Source of the DNA: Deltaproteobacteria bacterium | Lineage (GTDB): Bacteria; Desulfobacterota; Binatia; Binatales; Binataceae | NCBI GenBank assembly: GCA_021786815.1 | Contig: JAJYMR010000065.1 | Span: forward strand, 1-10,183 | Length of the DNA: 10,183 bases | Direction of reading: 5' to 3' | Shown here: positions 1 through 5,378 of the stretch, one piece after another | How the letters are laid out: every line of letters begins with the position of its first letter | How positions within the stretch are numbered: the stretch's first letter is position 1 | Translations under genes and position numbers: made by a program | The notes under the pieces: generated by a model | Seen by the model: only the letters and a program-made list of their open reading frames with translations | Told to the model about the DNA's origin: nothing | Databases searched by the model: none

Positions 1-20
1 CCTCCGTGCGGCATGATCCA

Positions 21-48
21 GGTTCGCATAAGAAATATTATGTAAACT
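21..48 (+). other. dif: dif-like XerC/XerD recombination site
   Basis: The 28-base site has the standard architecture: an 11-base XerC-type arm GGTTCGCATAA (21-31), a 6-base centre GAAATA (32-37) and an 11-base XerD-type arm TTATGTAAACT (38-48). Against the Escherichia coli dif arms (GGTGCGCATAA and TTATGTTAAAT) I count 10/11 and 9/11 matches, and the inner CATAA/TTATG inverted repeat is perfect. Such sites are where the XerCD tyrosine recombinases resolve chromosome dimers at the terminus, or where Xer-exploiting elements and plasmid dif modules recombine. The match is seen directly; whether this is the chromosomal dif or a mobile-element junction cannot be told from the window. It is also unusually AT-rich for the surroundings. 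No second complete copy was found in the window. Confidence 0.8.
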
Positions 49-78
49 TGGGCGTCCCATTTACGGATAGATGCGACG

Positions 79-456
79 GTGCTAATAAACTTCGTCGCCG
101 CCGCACAACTGCGGTTGGGGGACTCTTCTTGTATTGTGGCAACGAGGGCGACGGGTTTTGCAACCGCAGCAAAGCGCTCGGACCATTGGCAGGCCCACGG
201 GACGGAATTCCCGGAGATCTCAGACGAAGTCGAATACGAGCGGCGCGCCGTAGCTTTCATGAATGGCTCTCTTGGGTCGACCGTGTTGGAGTGTGTTCGA
301 GCGTGCGACGGTGATACAGTCCGTTACGATCCTGCGACCAACACGATCGCCTTTATGCGGTCCGACGGGAAGATTCGGACGTTTTTCAGGCCTAATCCAA
401 GCTGGCACGGGCTTGGCAGCAACCTGAGGTATTTCCAGCGGGAGTGCGCAAAATGA
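79..456 (+). CDS. orphan toxin-tip domain of polymorphic-toxin type (putative nuclease)
   Basis: About 125 residues; the family-like part begins near residue 35. Visible signature: HW..HG at residues 36-41, a following EY, GDTVRYDPATN at 77-87, an RTFF strand at 100-103, then PNP..HG (105-111) and SNLRYF near the C-terminus. This order (H..HG, then YDPATN, then IRT.F.P...HG..) is what I recall from C-terminal toxin modules of RHS, haemagglutinin and similar secreted proteins, thought to be small RNase-like (BECR-type) folds; that fold and activity are inference. No delivery, repeat or pre-toxin domain precedes it. The frame is closed by TAA at 43-45, inside the dif-like site. GTG 79 is the longest start; TTG 115 and GTG 136 are alternatives, and none has a convincing ribosome binding site, so it may be a cut-off fragment rather than a complete gene. 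Its stop overlaps the next start (ATGA), as in toxin-immunity pairs. Confidence 0.6.
   Translation: MLINFVAAAQLRLGDSSCIVATRATGFATAAKRSDHWQAHGTEFPEISDEVEYERRAVAFMNGSLGSTVLECVRACDGDTVRYDPATNTIAFMRSDGKIRTFFRPNPSWHGLGSNLRYFQRECAK
440..444 (+). promoter_or_regulatory. ribosome binding site for the CPCC protein
   Basis: GGGAG lies eight bases before ATG 453, inside the end of the toxin-like gene. It decides the start at 453 rather than the in-frame GTG at 444, which overlaps the site. The start and the upstream stop share the tetranucleotide ATGA (453-456), which suggests translational coupling. Confidence 0.6.
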
Positions 457-758
457 GCAAGAAATACGTTTGCCCGGTCTGCGGATACGACCAGCTAGAC
501 GAGCCCGCTGCTAGCCACAGCGTCTGCTCCTGCTGCGGCACCCACTTCGGGTACCACGATATAGGGCACACTTGGGACGAGCTGCGGAGGAATTGGCTCC
601 TGAAAGGTGCGCCGTGGTTTAGCAAGGCGGTTTCCCCGCCGCCAGGCTGGAGCCCCGTACGCCAGGTCGGAAGGTTGCTGGAAATGGAGGACATTAGGGT
701 GACCGCGAGCAGCAGCAGCAGTACAACGGAGGTAAGAAGGGTTTCGCTAACCGCATAA
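453..758 (+). CDS. CPCC-type cysteine-rich zinc-ribbon protein, putative immunity protein
   Basis: 101 residues. The N-terminus has CPVCGY at residues 7-12 and CSCCGTHFGY at 25-34, giving four or five cysteines for one zinc site. This matches the pattern of small CPCC-family cysteine-rich proteins (consensus CPVCGY...CPCCG.(E/Q)FG). The middle WDELRRNWLLKGAPWF and PPPGW at 62-66 also recur in that family. These proteins often sit directly after toxin-tip genes, and here the start overlaps the upstream toxin-like stop by four bases, so an immunity role is inferred from position. Zinc binding is inferred from the cysteines. The last 20 or so residues are odd: a run of five serines encoded by an AGC repeat (708-721) and a tail unlike the compact body, possibly a 3' end altered by a frameshift or junction. 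Confidence 0.72.
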   Translation: MSKKYVCPVCGYDQLDEPAASHSVCSCCGTHFGYHDIGHTWDELRRNWLLKGAPWFSKAVSPPPGWSPVRQVGRLLEMEDIRVTASSSSSTTEVRRVSLTA

Positions 759-763
759 TCACA

Positions 764-1195
764 ATGCCGAAGCTGTTGCTCTTTGCGCCCTGCGAAAAGG
801 TGTTAGTCGATGAGGCATCAAAGGCTATCTCGTTGATCGTTATCCTGCAGGAGGTTCACTATAAGTTGCCGCCGGGGACAACCCTCCCGCCAAACGCGGC
901 GATACCAATGAATTGGTCGGTCATCAGCCTCTGGCAACAAGAGCAGCCTGCGGATTTTGGAGTCGAGTTTGAGCAACGGCTTGTGGTGGAAAACAGTGCG
1001 GGCGCAACCGTCATGGCGAACGAGTCAAAATGGACCTTTGCCGCAGATCGCAATCACCGCATCGTCGCCAACGTGCCAGTCATCCCTTTAGGGTCGCGTA
1101 AGCTGACGCTCAAACTCCTCTATCGCGTAGCGGGGTCGCGTGACTGGTTGCCTGCTGCCGAGTTTCCCATAGAGCTGCACCAAGACGTGCTTTAA
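764..1195 (+). CDS. hypothetical protein, possibly DUF6941-like
   Basis: 143 residues, no signal peptide and no membrane segment. It opens MPKLLLFAPCEKVLVDE followed by a hydrophobic SLIVILQEV strand and ends in alternating strand-like segments (LTLKLLYRV, then AAEFPIEL), suggesting an all-beta domain. The opening FAPCEKVLVDE...SLI.IL resembles what I recall of DUF6941-type proteins ((F/Y).(A/L)CD.V.VD...SLIGI), which have no assigned function; this assignment is tentative. It follows the CPCC gene by five bases and so is probably read on the same transcript. ATG 764 has no good ribosome binding site at normal distance; a strong GGAGGT sits about 30 bases upstream at 728-733. It could be a third member of the acquired cassette or an unrelated resident gene. 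Confidence 0.65.
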   Translation: MPKLLLFAPCEKVLVDEASKAISLIVILQEVHYKLPPGTTLPPNAAIPMNWSVISLWQQEQPADFGVEFEQRLVVENSAGATVMANESKWTFAADRNHRIVANVPVIPLGSRKLTLKLLYRVAGSRDWLPAAEFPIELHQDVL

Positions 1196-1203
1196 CCTTG
1201 CGC

Positions 1204-1253
1204 GCTGCCCTACCCGGCAGCCTCAACACCGCACCACGCCGTCCTTCGCGGCG
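1204..1253. terminator. short GC hairpins between convergent genes
   Basis: Two small inverted repeats fill the 65-base space between the convergent stops: GCTGCC/GGCAGC with a 6-base loop (1204-1221) and CGCCG/CGGCG with a 7-base loop (1237-1253). Neither is followed by a T-run on either strand, so these are not canonical intrinsic terminators. They are listed only as candidate stops for converging transcripts. Confidence 0.25.
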
Positions 1254-1260
1254 CTACCCC

Positions 1261-2208
1261 TCAGAACCTATAAGCGAGGCCGATGCCGGTGCCGATCGGA
1301 TTTGGATCGACCGGCGTGGATGGCGGCGAGGCGGCGAACAGATGCCATCGGCTGTCCTCCAGCGCGTGCTGCTGGTGCAGATGCACCAGCAGTTCGGTCG
1401 TCAGCGAACCCAGCATCGCGGCTCCAATCACGTCGGAAAACCAATGAGCGCTGTACCCCATCCTGCCAAATCCGTCCGTCAGCGCGACGGCGTAGATGGG
1501 CACGGAGATATACCAGGTGTTGTTGAAGTACTCGCTCAGTCCGGCCGCAAGCGCGAACATCGGAGTCACATCGCCCGAGACGAACGATCTGCCGCCATGG
1601 AAAAACGCCGTATGGCTGCCAGTCTGCGACGGGCGCAGCCGTCCGAAAACGGTCTTGATAAGAACGCTGTCGAGCAGGGTCGAGATGCCCGCGCCCTCAC
1701 CTGCCGTGATTGCCATGTCCCGCGCCCGCGTGTCGCCGGAATAGAGCCCGTAACCGTACAGTCCGGCAGTGGAGACGCTGAGCAGTCCGTAGCTCGTGTG
1801 TTCGAGCAATCCCGCGTCCGTGCCGCTCATGTCTTGCAGGTGGGATCTCATGGTCTGGTCGAGCGAGAACGAACCGCCCCACATCGCGCCCAGTCCCGCG
1901 ACCGCGATGTAGAAATCCTCCGAGCGAAACGGGCTGTTCGGGTCCGCGATATACAACGGCGAGGTGGCAATATCCTCGCCGTCCATCACGAGGTTGTTGC
2001 CGAGGTATTTGAAGTCGGAGTTGACTTCCGAGCCGAGAAGCGTAAAGCCCGGCTGCCCCCGCATCATCACCGGAATCGTCCAGCCGAACAACGCGGCAAA
2101 CGAACCCGCAGCCATTCCGATCGTGGACGGCGGAAGCGCCGCGGCCGAACTGGCCTGCAGGAGGATCGCAAGGATGAGGTACAAACCGATTTTCGTACGG
2201 CCGCGCAT
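1261..2208 (-). CDS. secreted PAP2-superfamily phosphatase-like protein
   Basis: 315 residues. A signal peptide is clear (basic start, LYLILAILLQ core, cleavage near ALA-type residues 22-25). The acid-phosphatase motifs are present in order: K185-x6-R192-P193 (motif 1), S211-G212-D213 (motif 2, with Asp where the family usually has the His of PSGH, and Val in place of Pro), and R249-x5-H255-x3-D259 (motif 3). PAP2 enzymes hydrolyse phosphate monoesters or lipid pyrophosphates using the motif-3 His as nucleophile, so a phosphatase in the periplasm or envelope is plausible, though the motif-2 change leaves the exact activity open. The protein ends GLAYRF, a terminal-Phe pattern seen in outer-membrane proteins. 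ATG 2208 is supported by AGAGG eight bases upstream. It is a lone minus-strand gene, 65 bases from a convergent neighbour. Confidence 0.85.
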   Translation of the reverse strand: MRGRTKIGLYLILAILLQASSAAALPPSTIGMAAGSFAALFGWTIPVMMRGQPGFTLLGSEVNSDFKYLGNNLVMDGEDIATSPLYIADPNSPFRSEDFYIAVAGLGAMWGGSFSLDQTMRSHLQDMSGTDAGLLEHTSYGLLSVSTAGLYGYGLYSGDTRARDMAITAGEGAGISTLLDSVLIKTVFGRLRPSQTGSHTAFFHGGRSFVSGDVTPMFALAAGLSEYFNNTWYISVPIYAVALTDGFGRMGYSAHWFSDVIGAAMLGSLTTELLVHLHQQHALEDSRWHLFAASPPSTPVDPNPIGTGIGLAYRF

Positions 2209-2214
2209 AAACTA

Positions 2215-2219
2215 CCTCT
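2215..2219 (-). promoter_or_regulatory. ribosome binding site of the PAP2 gene
   Basis: On the minus strand this reads AGAGG, followed by an AT-rich spacer to the ATG at 2208. It fixes the start of the secreted PAP2 protein just before the signal peptide. Confidence 0.55.
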
Positions 2220-2301
2220 GCCAGAAGGTGTTTTCGAAACTCTTTCGCCGGTGTTCCGTGAGCTGATTGCCGGCGGGACACGCTTCGCGCGAGTTGGCTT
2301 G

Positions 2302-2329
2302 ATACTATGTAACGAAAAAGCGCTCACAA
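2302..2329 (-). promoter_or_regulatory. candidate promoter for the PAP2 gene
   Basis: Within the 283-base gap 2209-2491 the minus strand holds TTGTGA (2324-2329) and TAGTAT (2302-2307), separated by 16 bases; each matches the sigma-70 consensus at 4 of 6 positions. The stretch is the most AT-rich part of the gap and lies about 95 bases before the start codon. Predicted by eye only. The remaining gap holds no gene I can support. Confidence 0.4.
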
Positions 2330-2366
2330 AATTCAGCGAGCGTTCATGATTCGTCGCGACTTTGGT

Positions 2367-2396
2367 AAAAAAAGCTCCTGACGCCTGCCGCGCGGC
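2367..2396 (-). terminator. weak terminator-like element after the TPR gene
   Basis: Reading the minus strand, a GCCGCGCGGC palindrome (2387-2396) is followed after 13 bases by a run of seven T (2373-2367). The spacing is too long for a classic intrinsic terminator and the palindrome has no loop, so this is a weak call. It lies about 95 bases past the stop of the TPR gene and before the PAP2 promoter region, where a stop would be expected. Confidence 0.3.
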
Positions 2397-2491
2397 TTCG
2401 AGAGTCCAACCTTTGGCGAAGAAATCACCAACCCAAGGCGTATGTGCGCCTCGACGCGGGTGCGCTCGGATGCATGCGGGTACGCCCGATG

Positions 2492-3271
2492 TCAGTTGCG
2501 TTTCGTGCCGCTGGGAGGGGTTTCGCGAACTGCAGGCGCAGCGTCGCACTCAGGGCTCTCGCTGAGTGGAGGCAGTTGCGCGTCGCCCGGGCGCTTTCGA
2601 CCGTCGCGCTGTGCTGCGCCGGCGTCGCGAAGCGTGGCCGCCTTCGGCTTCGCATCGCCGCTCGACGATACAGGCTCCTGCGCGGTTGCGTCCGTCGGCC
2701 GCGGCTTCGTGGATTGCTTGCGGCCGAGTGCCCATAGCGCGCGGCGCACCAGGAAGTTGCTCGGCTCAATATGATGCGCCCGCTCGAGGTAGGCGATAGC
2801 CGCCGAAGTTCTTTCAAGCTTCAGAGCGCTTCGGGCTATTTCGATCAGAAGCTCGGCGCTATCGCCTAACGCCTCGCGCGCGCGAATCAGCGCGGCGAGC
2901 GCCTCCCTGCCCTGCCCCGCCGCGGCGAGCGTCGCGCCGAGCTCGCGGTACGCATGGCCGTTCATCGGATCGAGATCGAGCGCGTCCTTCAGAGTCGCCA
3001 TCGCGGAGCGGTTCAGTCCCTTGGTGCGCAGGCCCCTGGCCGCCGCGACCAGGCGCTGCGATTCTTCATGCAACCCTTGAGATTCTACCTCGGCCTCGAT
3101 CCGGCTGCCGGCGATCGTCACGCGCAGCAGTCTCACCCGCGCGCCGAGATATTCCTTGAGCTTTTCGACCACGGCGTCTTCGAGCTTTTCGGGCGCGGTC
3201 AGGAACAGCGCGCCGATCGGGTCGGCCAGATGGTCGTCGCGCCATATGACCAGGGTCTTTTGATTTTTCAC
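2492..3271 (-). CDS. TPR-repeat protein with disordered C-terminal tail
   Basis: 259 residues, apparently cytoplasmic. Residues 1-65 form a small alpha/beta N-terminal region I do not recognise (KTLVIWRDD start). Residues 69-170 carry about three tetratricopeptide repeats, seen as paired amphipathic helices with the usual small and large residues (AMATLKDALDLDPMNGHAY, then LGATLAAAGQGREALAAL). Such repeats usually serve as protein-binding scaffolds. From residue 184 to the end the chain is rich in Pro, Ala, Lys, Arg and Ser and is probably disordered. The start is GTG 3271, with no strong ribosome binding site. It lies 22 bases after the stop of the dNTP triphosphohydrolase gene on the same strand, so the two are likely one transcript; a functional link is inferred only from this. 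The partner is unknown. Confidence 0.8.
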   Translation of the reverse strand: MKNQKTLVIWRDDHLADPIGALFLTAPEKLEDAVVEKLKEYLGARVRLLRVTIAGSRIEAEVESQGLHEESQRLVAAARGLRTKGLNRSAMATLKDALDLDPMNGHAYRELGATLAAAGQGREALAALIRAREALGDSAELLIEIARSALKLERTSAAIAYLERAHHIEPSNFLVRRALWALGRKQSTKPRPTDATAQEPVSSSGDAKPKAATLRDAGAAQRDGRKRPGDAQLPPLSESPECDAAPAVRETPPSGTKRN

Positions 3272-3293
3272 CGGAGGCGCACTCGCGGTCAGA

Positions 3294-4454
3294 CTAGACG
3301 CGTTCGTCGGGATCGAAAAGCTTTTTGTATTCGTCGAGCGCGAAGCGGTCGGTCATCCCGGCGATATAGTCGGCGACCACCCGCGGCAGCGGTTCGCCGT
3401 CGTGCTCGTGAAGGGCGAGCACGTGACCGGGCATCTGGCGCGGCTCGCTCATGTAGGCCTCGAACAGGCGTTCGAGCACCCTGCCCGCCTTTTCGGTCAT
3501 CCTGACGACCCGGTAATGGCGGTAAAGGCGCTCGCGCATGATCTGCTTGAGTTCCCCGACCTGCACCGCCATCGCGGGCGAGAACTCGGCGAGCGCCCTG
3601 CCCGCCCGCCTCACGTCCTCGACGCTCCTGATACCGCCGCGCTCGATCGCACCGGCGATCGAGTCCGTCAGGTCCGTCGCCATCGCGTCAATTATCCTGC
3701 GCACCGTCTGGTAGCGTTCGACGCGTGGGTCGGCGCCCTTCGAAACCTCTTTGGCCTCCGCGTTCGCCTCACGGTAAAGGCGCGAGCGATTCAGGTCGTC
3801 CGCGATGAGCATCCCGGCCTTCGAGCCGTCGTCAACGTCGTGCGCAAGGTAGGCGATCTCGTCGGCGAGATCGACGATTTGCGCTTCCAGGCACGGGTAG
3901 GTCGAGGGATCGAACTCCTGCGCGGCCGGCCGGTCCTGGAAATGGGAGTGCTTGATGATGCCTTCGCGGACCTCAAGGGTCAGGTTGAGGCCGCGGAAGT
4001 CGGGATAACGCAGCTCGATCCAATCGACGGTTCTGAGGCTCTGCGCGTTATGGTCGAAACCGCCATACGGCTTCATCAGCTCGTCGAGCACGCGCTCTCC
4101 CGCATGGCCGAAGGGCGTGTGCCCGAGATCGTGGGCGAGCGCGACCGCTTCCGCCAGCTCCTCGTTGAGGCCGAGCGCGCGCGCGATCGTCCGCGTCACC
4201 TGCGCCGCCTCCATCGTGTGCGTAAGCCGCGTCCGGTAGTAGTCGCCCTCGTGATTGACGAACACCTGGGTCTTGTATTCCAGGCGCCGGAACGCCGCGG
4301 AATGGATGATACGGTCGCGGTCGCGCTGAAAGCAGGTGCGTATCGGATGCTCCGATTCGGCGACGCGCCGGCCGCGGCTCTGCCGCGAGAGCATCGCGCA
4401 CGGCGCGAGCGTGCGCGCTTCGATTTCCTCGAGTTCCTGCCTGTTGCGCTGCAT
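3294..4454 (-). CDS. dgt: deoxyguanosinetriphosphate triphosphohydrolase-like protein (type 2)
   Basis: HD-superfamily dNTPase, which splits dNTPs into the deoxynucleoside and tripolyphosphate and so trims the DNA precursor pool. With ATG 4454 it is 386 residues, the usual size for the type-2 subfamily and shorter than Escherichia coli Dgt. Seen: the family N-terminal block SRGRR at 26-30, then HPIRTCFQRDRDRIIHS and FRRLEYKTQVF; the HD metal set H79 (RLTHT), H108-D109 (AHDLGHTPFGH) and, by position, D198 (LADEIAY). An upstream GTG at 4550 extends the frame by 32 residues, but that stretch crosses GC-rich hairpins and does not look like the family, which begins close to this Met. No good ribosome binding site is visible at 4454. 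It leads the TPR gene and is divergent from rlpA. Confidence 0.92.
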   Translation of the reverse strand: MQRNRQELEEIEARTLAPCAMLSRQSRGRRVAESEHPIRTCFQRDRDRIIHSAAFRRLEYKTQVFVNHEGDYYRTRLTHTMEAAQVTRTIARALGLNEELAEAVALAHDLGHTPFGHAGERVLDELMKPYGGFDHNAQSLRTVDWIELRYPDFRGLNLTLEVREGIIKHSHFQDRPAAQEFDPSTYPCLEAQIVDLADEIAYLAHDVDDGSKAGMLIADDLNRSRLYREANAEAKEVSKGADPRVERYQTVRRIIDAMATDLTDSIAGAIERGGIRSVEDVRRAGRALAEFSPAMAVQVGELKQIMRERLYRHYRVVRMTEKAGRVLERLFEAYMSEPRQMPGHVLALHEHDGEPLPRVVADYIAGMTDRFALDEYKKLFDPDERV

Positions 4455-4528
4455 AGCCGGCGAAACGCGGATTGCGATAATCGACGATGTTAGCATGCAC
4501 GGGCGCCGCGCCCGAAGCCCATGGGCCT

Positions 4529-4546
4529 GCCCGCGGCGGGCTTTTT
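4529..4546 (+). terminator. intrinsic-terminator-like hairpin between divergent genes
   Basis: GCCCG (4529-4533), loop CGG, CGGGC (4537-4541), followed at once by five T (4542-4546): the layout of a plus-strand intrinsic terminator with a short stem. A second hairpin, GGGCG/CGCCC (4501-4513), and the palindrome GCCCATGGGC lie just upstream. No plus-strand gene ends here, so it may stop transcripts running antisense through dgt and so insulate the rlpA promoter that begins right after it. Confidence 0.5.
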
Positions 4547-4560
4547 GCACAAGGAAGGAC

Positions 4561-4569
4561 TGCTATAAT
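4561..4569 (+). promoter_or_regulatory. extended -10 promoter of rlpA
   Basis: TGCTATAAT is an exact extended -10 element (TGn plus consensus TATAAT). A -35 box at 17 bases is poor because that position falls on the T-run of the preceding hairpin, which is the usual situation for extended -10 promoters. Transcription would begin near 4576, leaving a leader of roughly 25 bases before the rlpA start. Predicted by eye; the perfect -10 in this GC-rich DNA makes it the best promoter in the window. Confidence 0.65.
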
Positions 4570-4602
4570 TTTGCGAGCGCGAGGGCGGTCTGGGGGATGG
4601 TG

Positions 4603-5286
4603 ATGCGGATGCGAAGCGCAATTCCGGTATGGATCGGTGCGGCGATGCTAAGCGCCGCGTTCTCCGCGTGTTCCCTGTTCAGCAGTTCCCAGCCTCCGGT
4701 CGTCCCAATTCAACCACCACCGCCTACTACACCCACCAACCCGATTGTCGGGATTGCGTCGTGGTACGGCCCGGGATTCAACGGCCGTCCGACGGCGAGC
4801 GGCCAAATCTATGACGAGGAAGACCTGACCGCGGCCTCCGACGACCTTCCGCTCGGGACCCGCGCGATGGTCACGGACCTGGATAACGGGCGCTCGGTCG
4901 AGGTCACGATAAATGACCGCGGGCCGTTCGTGAAAGGCCGAAAGATCGATCTCTCGCACAAGGCGGCGGAGGTGCTCGGGATGATCGGACCGGGCACCGC
5001 GCCGGTCAGGATCGACGTGATAAGCACCGCGCCGGGGAGCCGTCCCATCGATGCCGCGCCGCGTTACTTCGTACAGGTCGGCTCGTTTTCCCTTGCGTCG
5101 AATGCGCATCGGATGGCTCATCAACTGTCGCGCTATTGGACCGACGTCAGCGTCGATCGCGTCGAGACCAGAAGGCGCTTGTTCTATCGGGTCAGGATGG
5201 GCTCGTTTGCGACGCGGCGCCAGGCCGACCATCGCGCGCGCGAGGCGACACTGCTCGGCTATCCGATCATCATAGTGAGAAATTGA
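4603..5286 (+). CDS. rlpA: RlpA-like septal lipoprotein (DPBB plus SPOR)
   Basis: 227 residues from ATG 4603, chosen because GGGGGA lies about six bases upstream; ATG 4597 and ATG 4609 are also possible. Signal peptide with lipobox FSAC (Cys23) predicts a lipoprotein. A Pro/Thr-rich linker follows (31-47), then the double-psi beta-barrel domain (about 48-141) with IASWYGPGFNGRPTASG and NDRGPF, then a SPOR domain (about 155-227), which in this family binds denuded peptidoglycan at the septum. Some RlpA proteins are lytic transglycosylases. The catalytic-type Asp is kept (D105 in NDRG), but the usual Glu of the SGE motif is Gln68 and the usual His of TAAH is Ser79, so catalysis is uncertain. 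It is followed after 92 bases by another lipoprotein gene on the same strand. Confidence 0.92.
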   Translation: MRMRSAIPVWIGAAMLSAAFSACSLFSSSQPPVVPIQPPPPTTPTNPIVGIASWYGPGFNGRPTASGQIYDEEDLTAASDDLPLGTRAMVTDLDNGRSVEVTINDRGPFVKGRKIDLSHKAAEVLGMIGPGTAPVRIDVISTAPGSRPIDAAPRYFVQVGSFSLASNAHRMAHQLSRYWTDVSVDRVETRRRLFYRVRMGSFATRRQADHRAREATLLGYPIIIVRN

Positions 5287-5378
5287 ACCTTCCCCGCACG
5301 CCGTCGCGCCGGATGAGCGCTCGTTCGGGCGTCTATCCGTCTCGATCCGGCCTGCCGGTCGGCTAAGCTGATACGAGC

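Noticed and set aside
6..314. Plus-strand open frame of 102 codons overlapping the toxin-like ORF
   Set aside because: It has no recognisable domain, and the overlapping frame carries the coherent toxin-type motifs and the ATGA overlap.
751..766. Second CGCATAA half-site that could be another dif-like site
   Set aside because: Only seven bases of the XerC-type arm match and no XerD-type arm follows; it is the 3' end of the CPCC gene.
2200..2220. Another CGCATAA resembling a XerC arm
   Set aside because: It is the complement of the PAP2 start region; the following 17 bases show no centre plus XerD arm.
1198..2349. Long plus-strand open frame of 383 codons
   Set aside because: It lies opposite the PAP2 gene, is Arg-rich with no recognisable domain, and is expected from GC-rich codon bias on the coding strand.
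3402..4493. Long plus-strand open frame of 363 codons
   Set aside because: It is antisense to dgt, whose HD motifs and family blocks are unmistakable.
4455..4550. Upstream GTG start for dgt adding 32 residues
   Set aside because: The added residues do not resemble the family and cover hairpin DNA; type-2 proteins begin near the Met at 4454.
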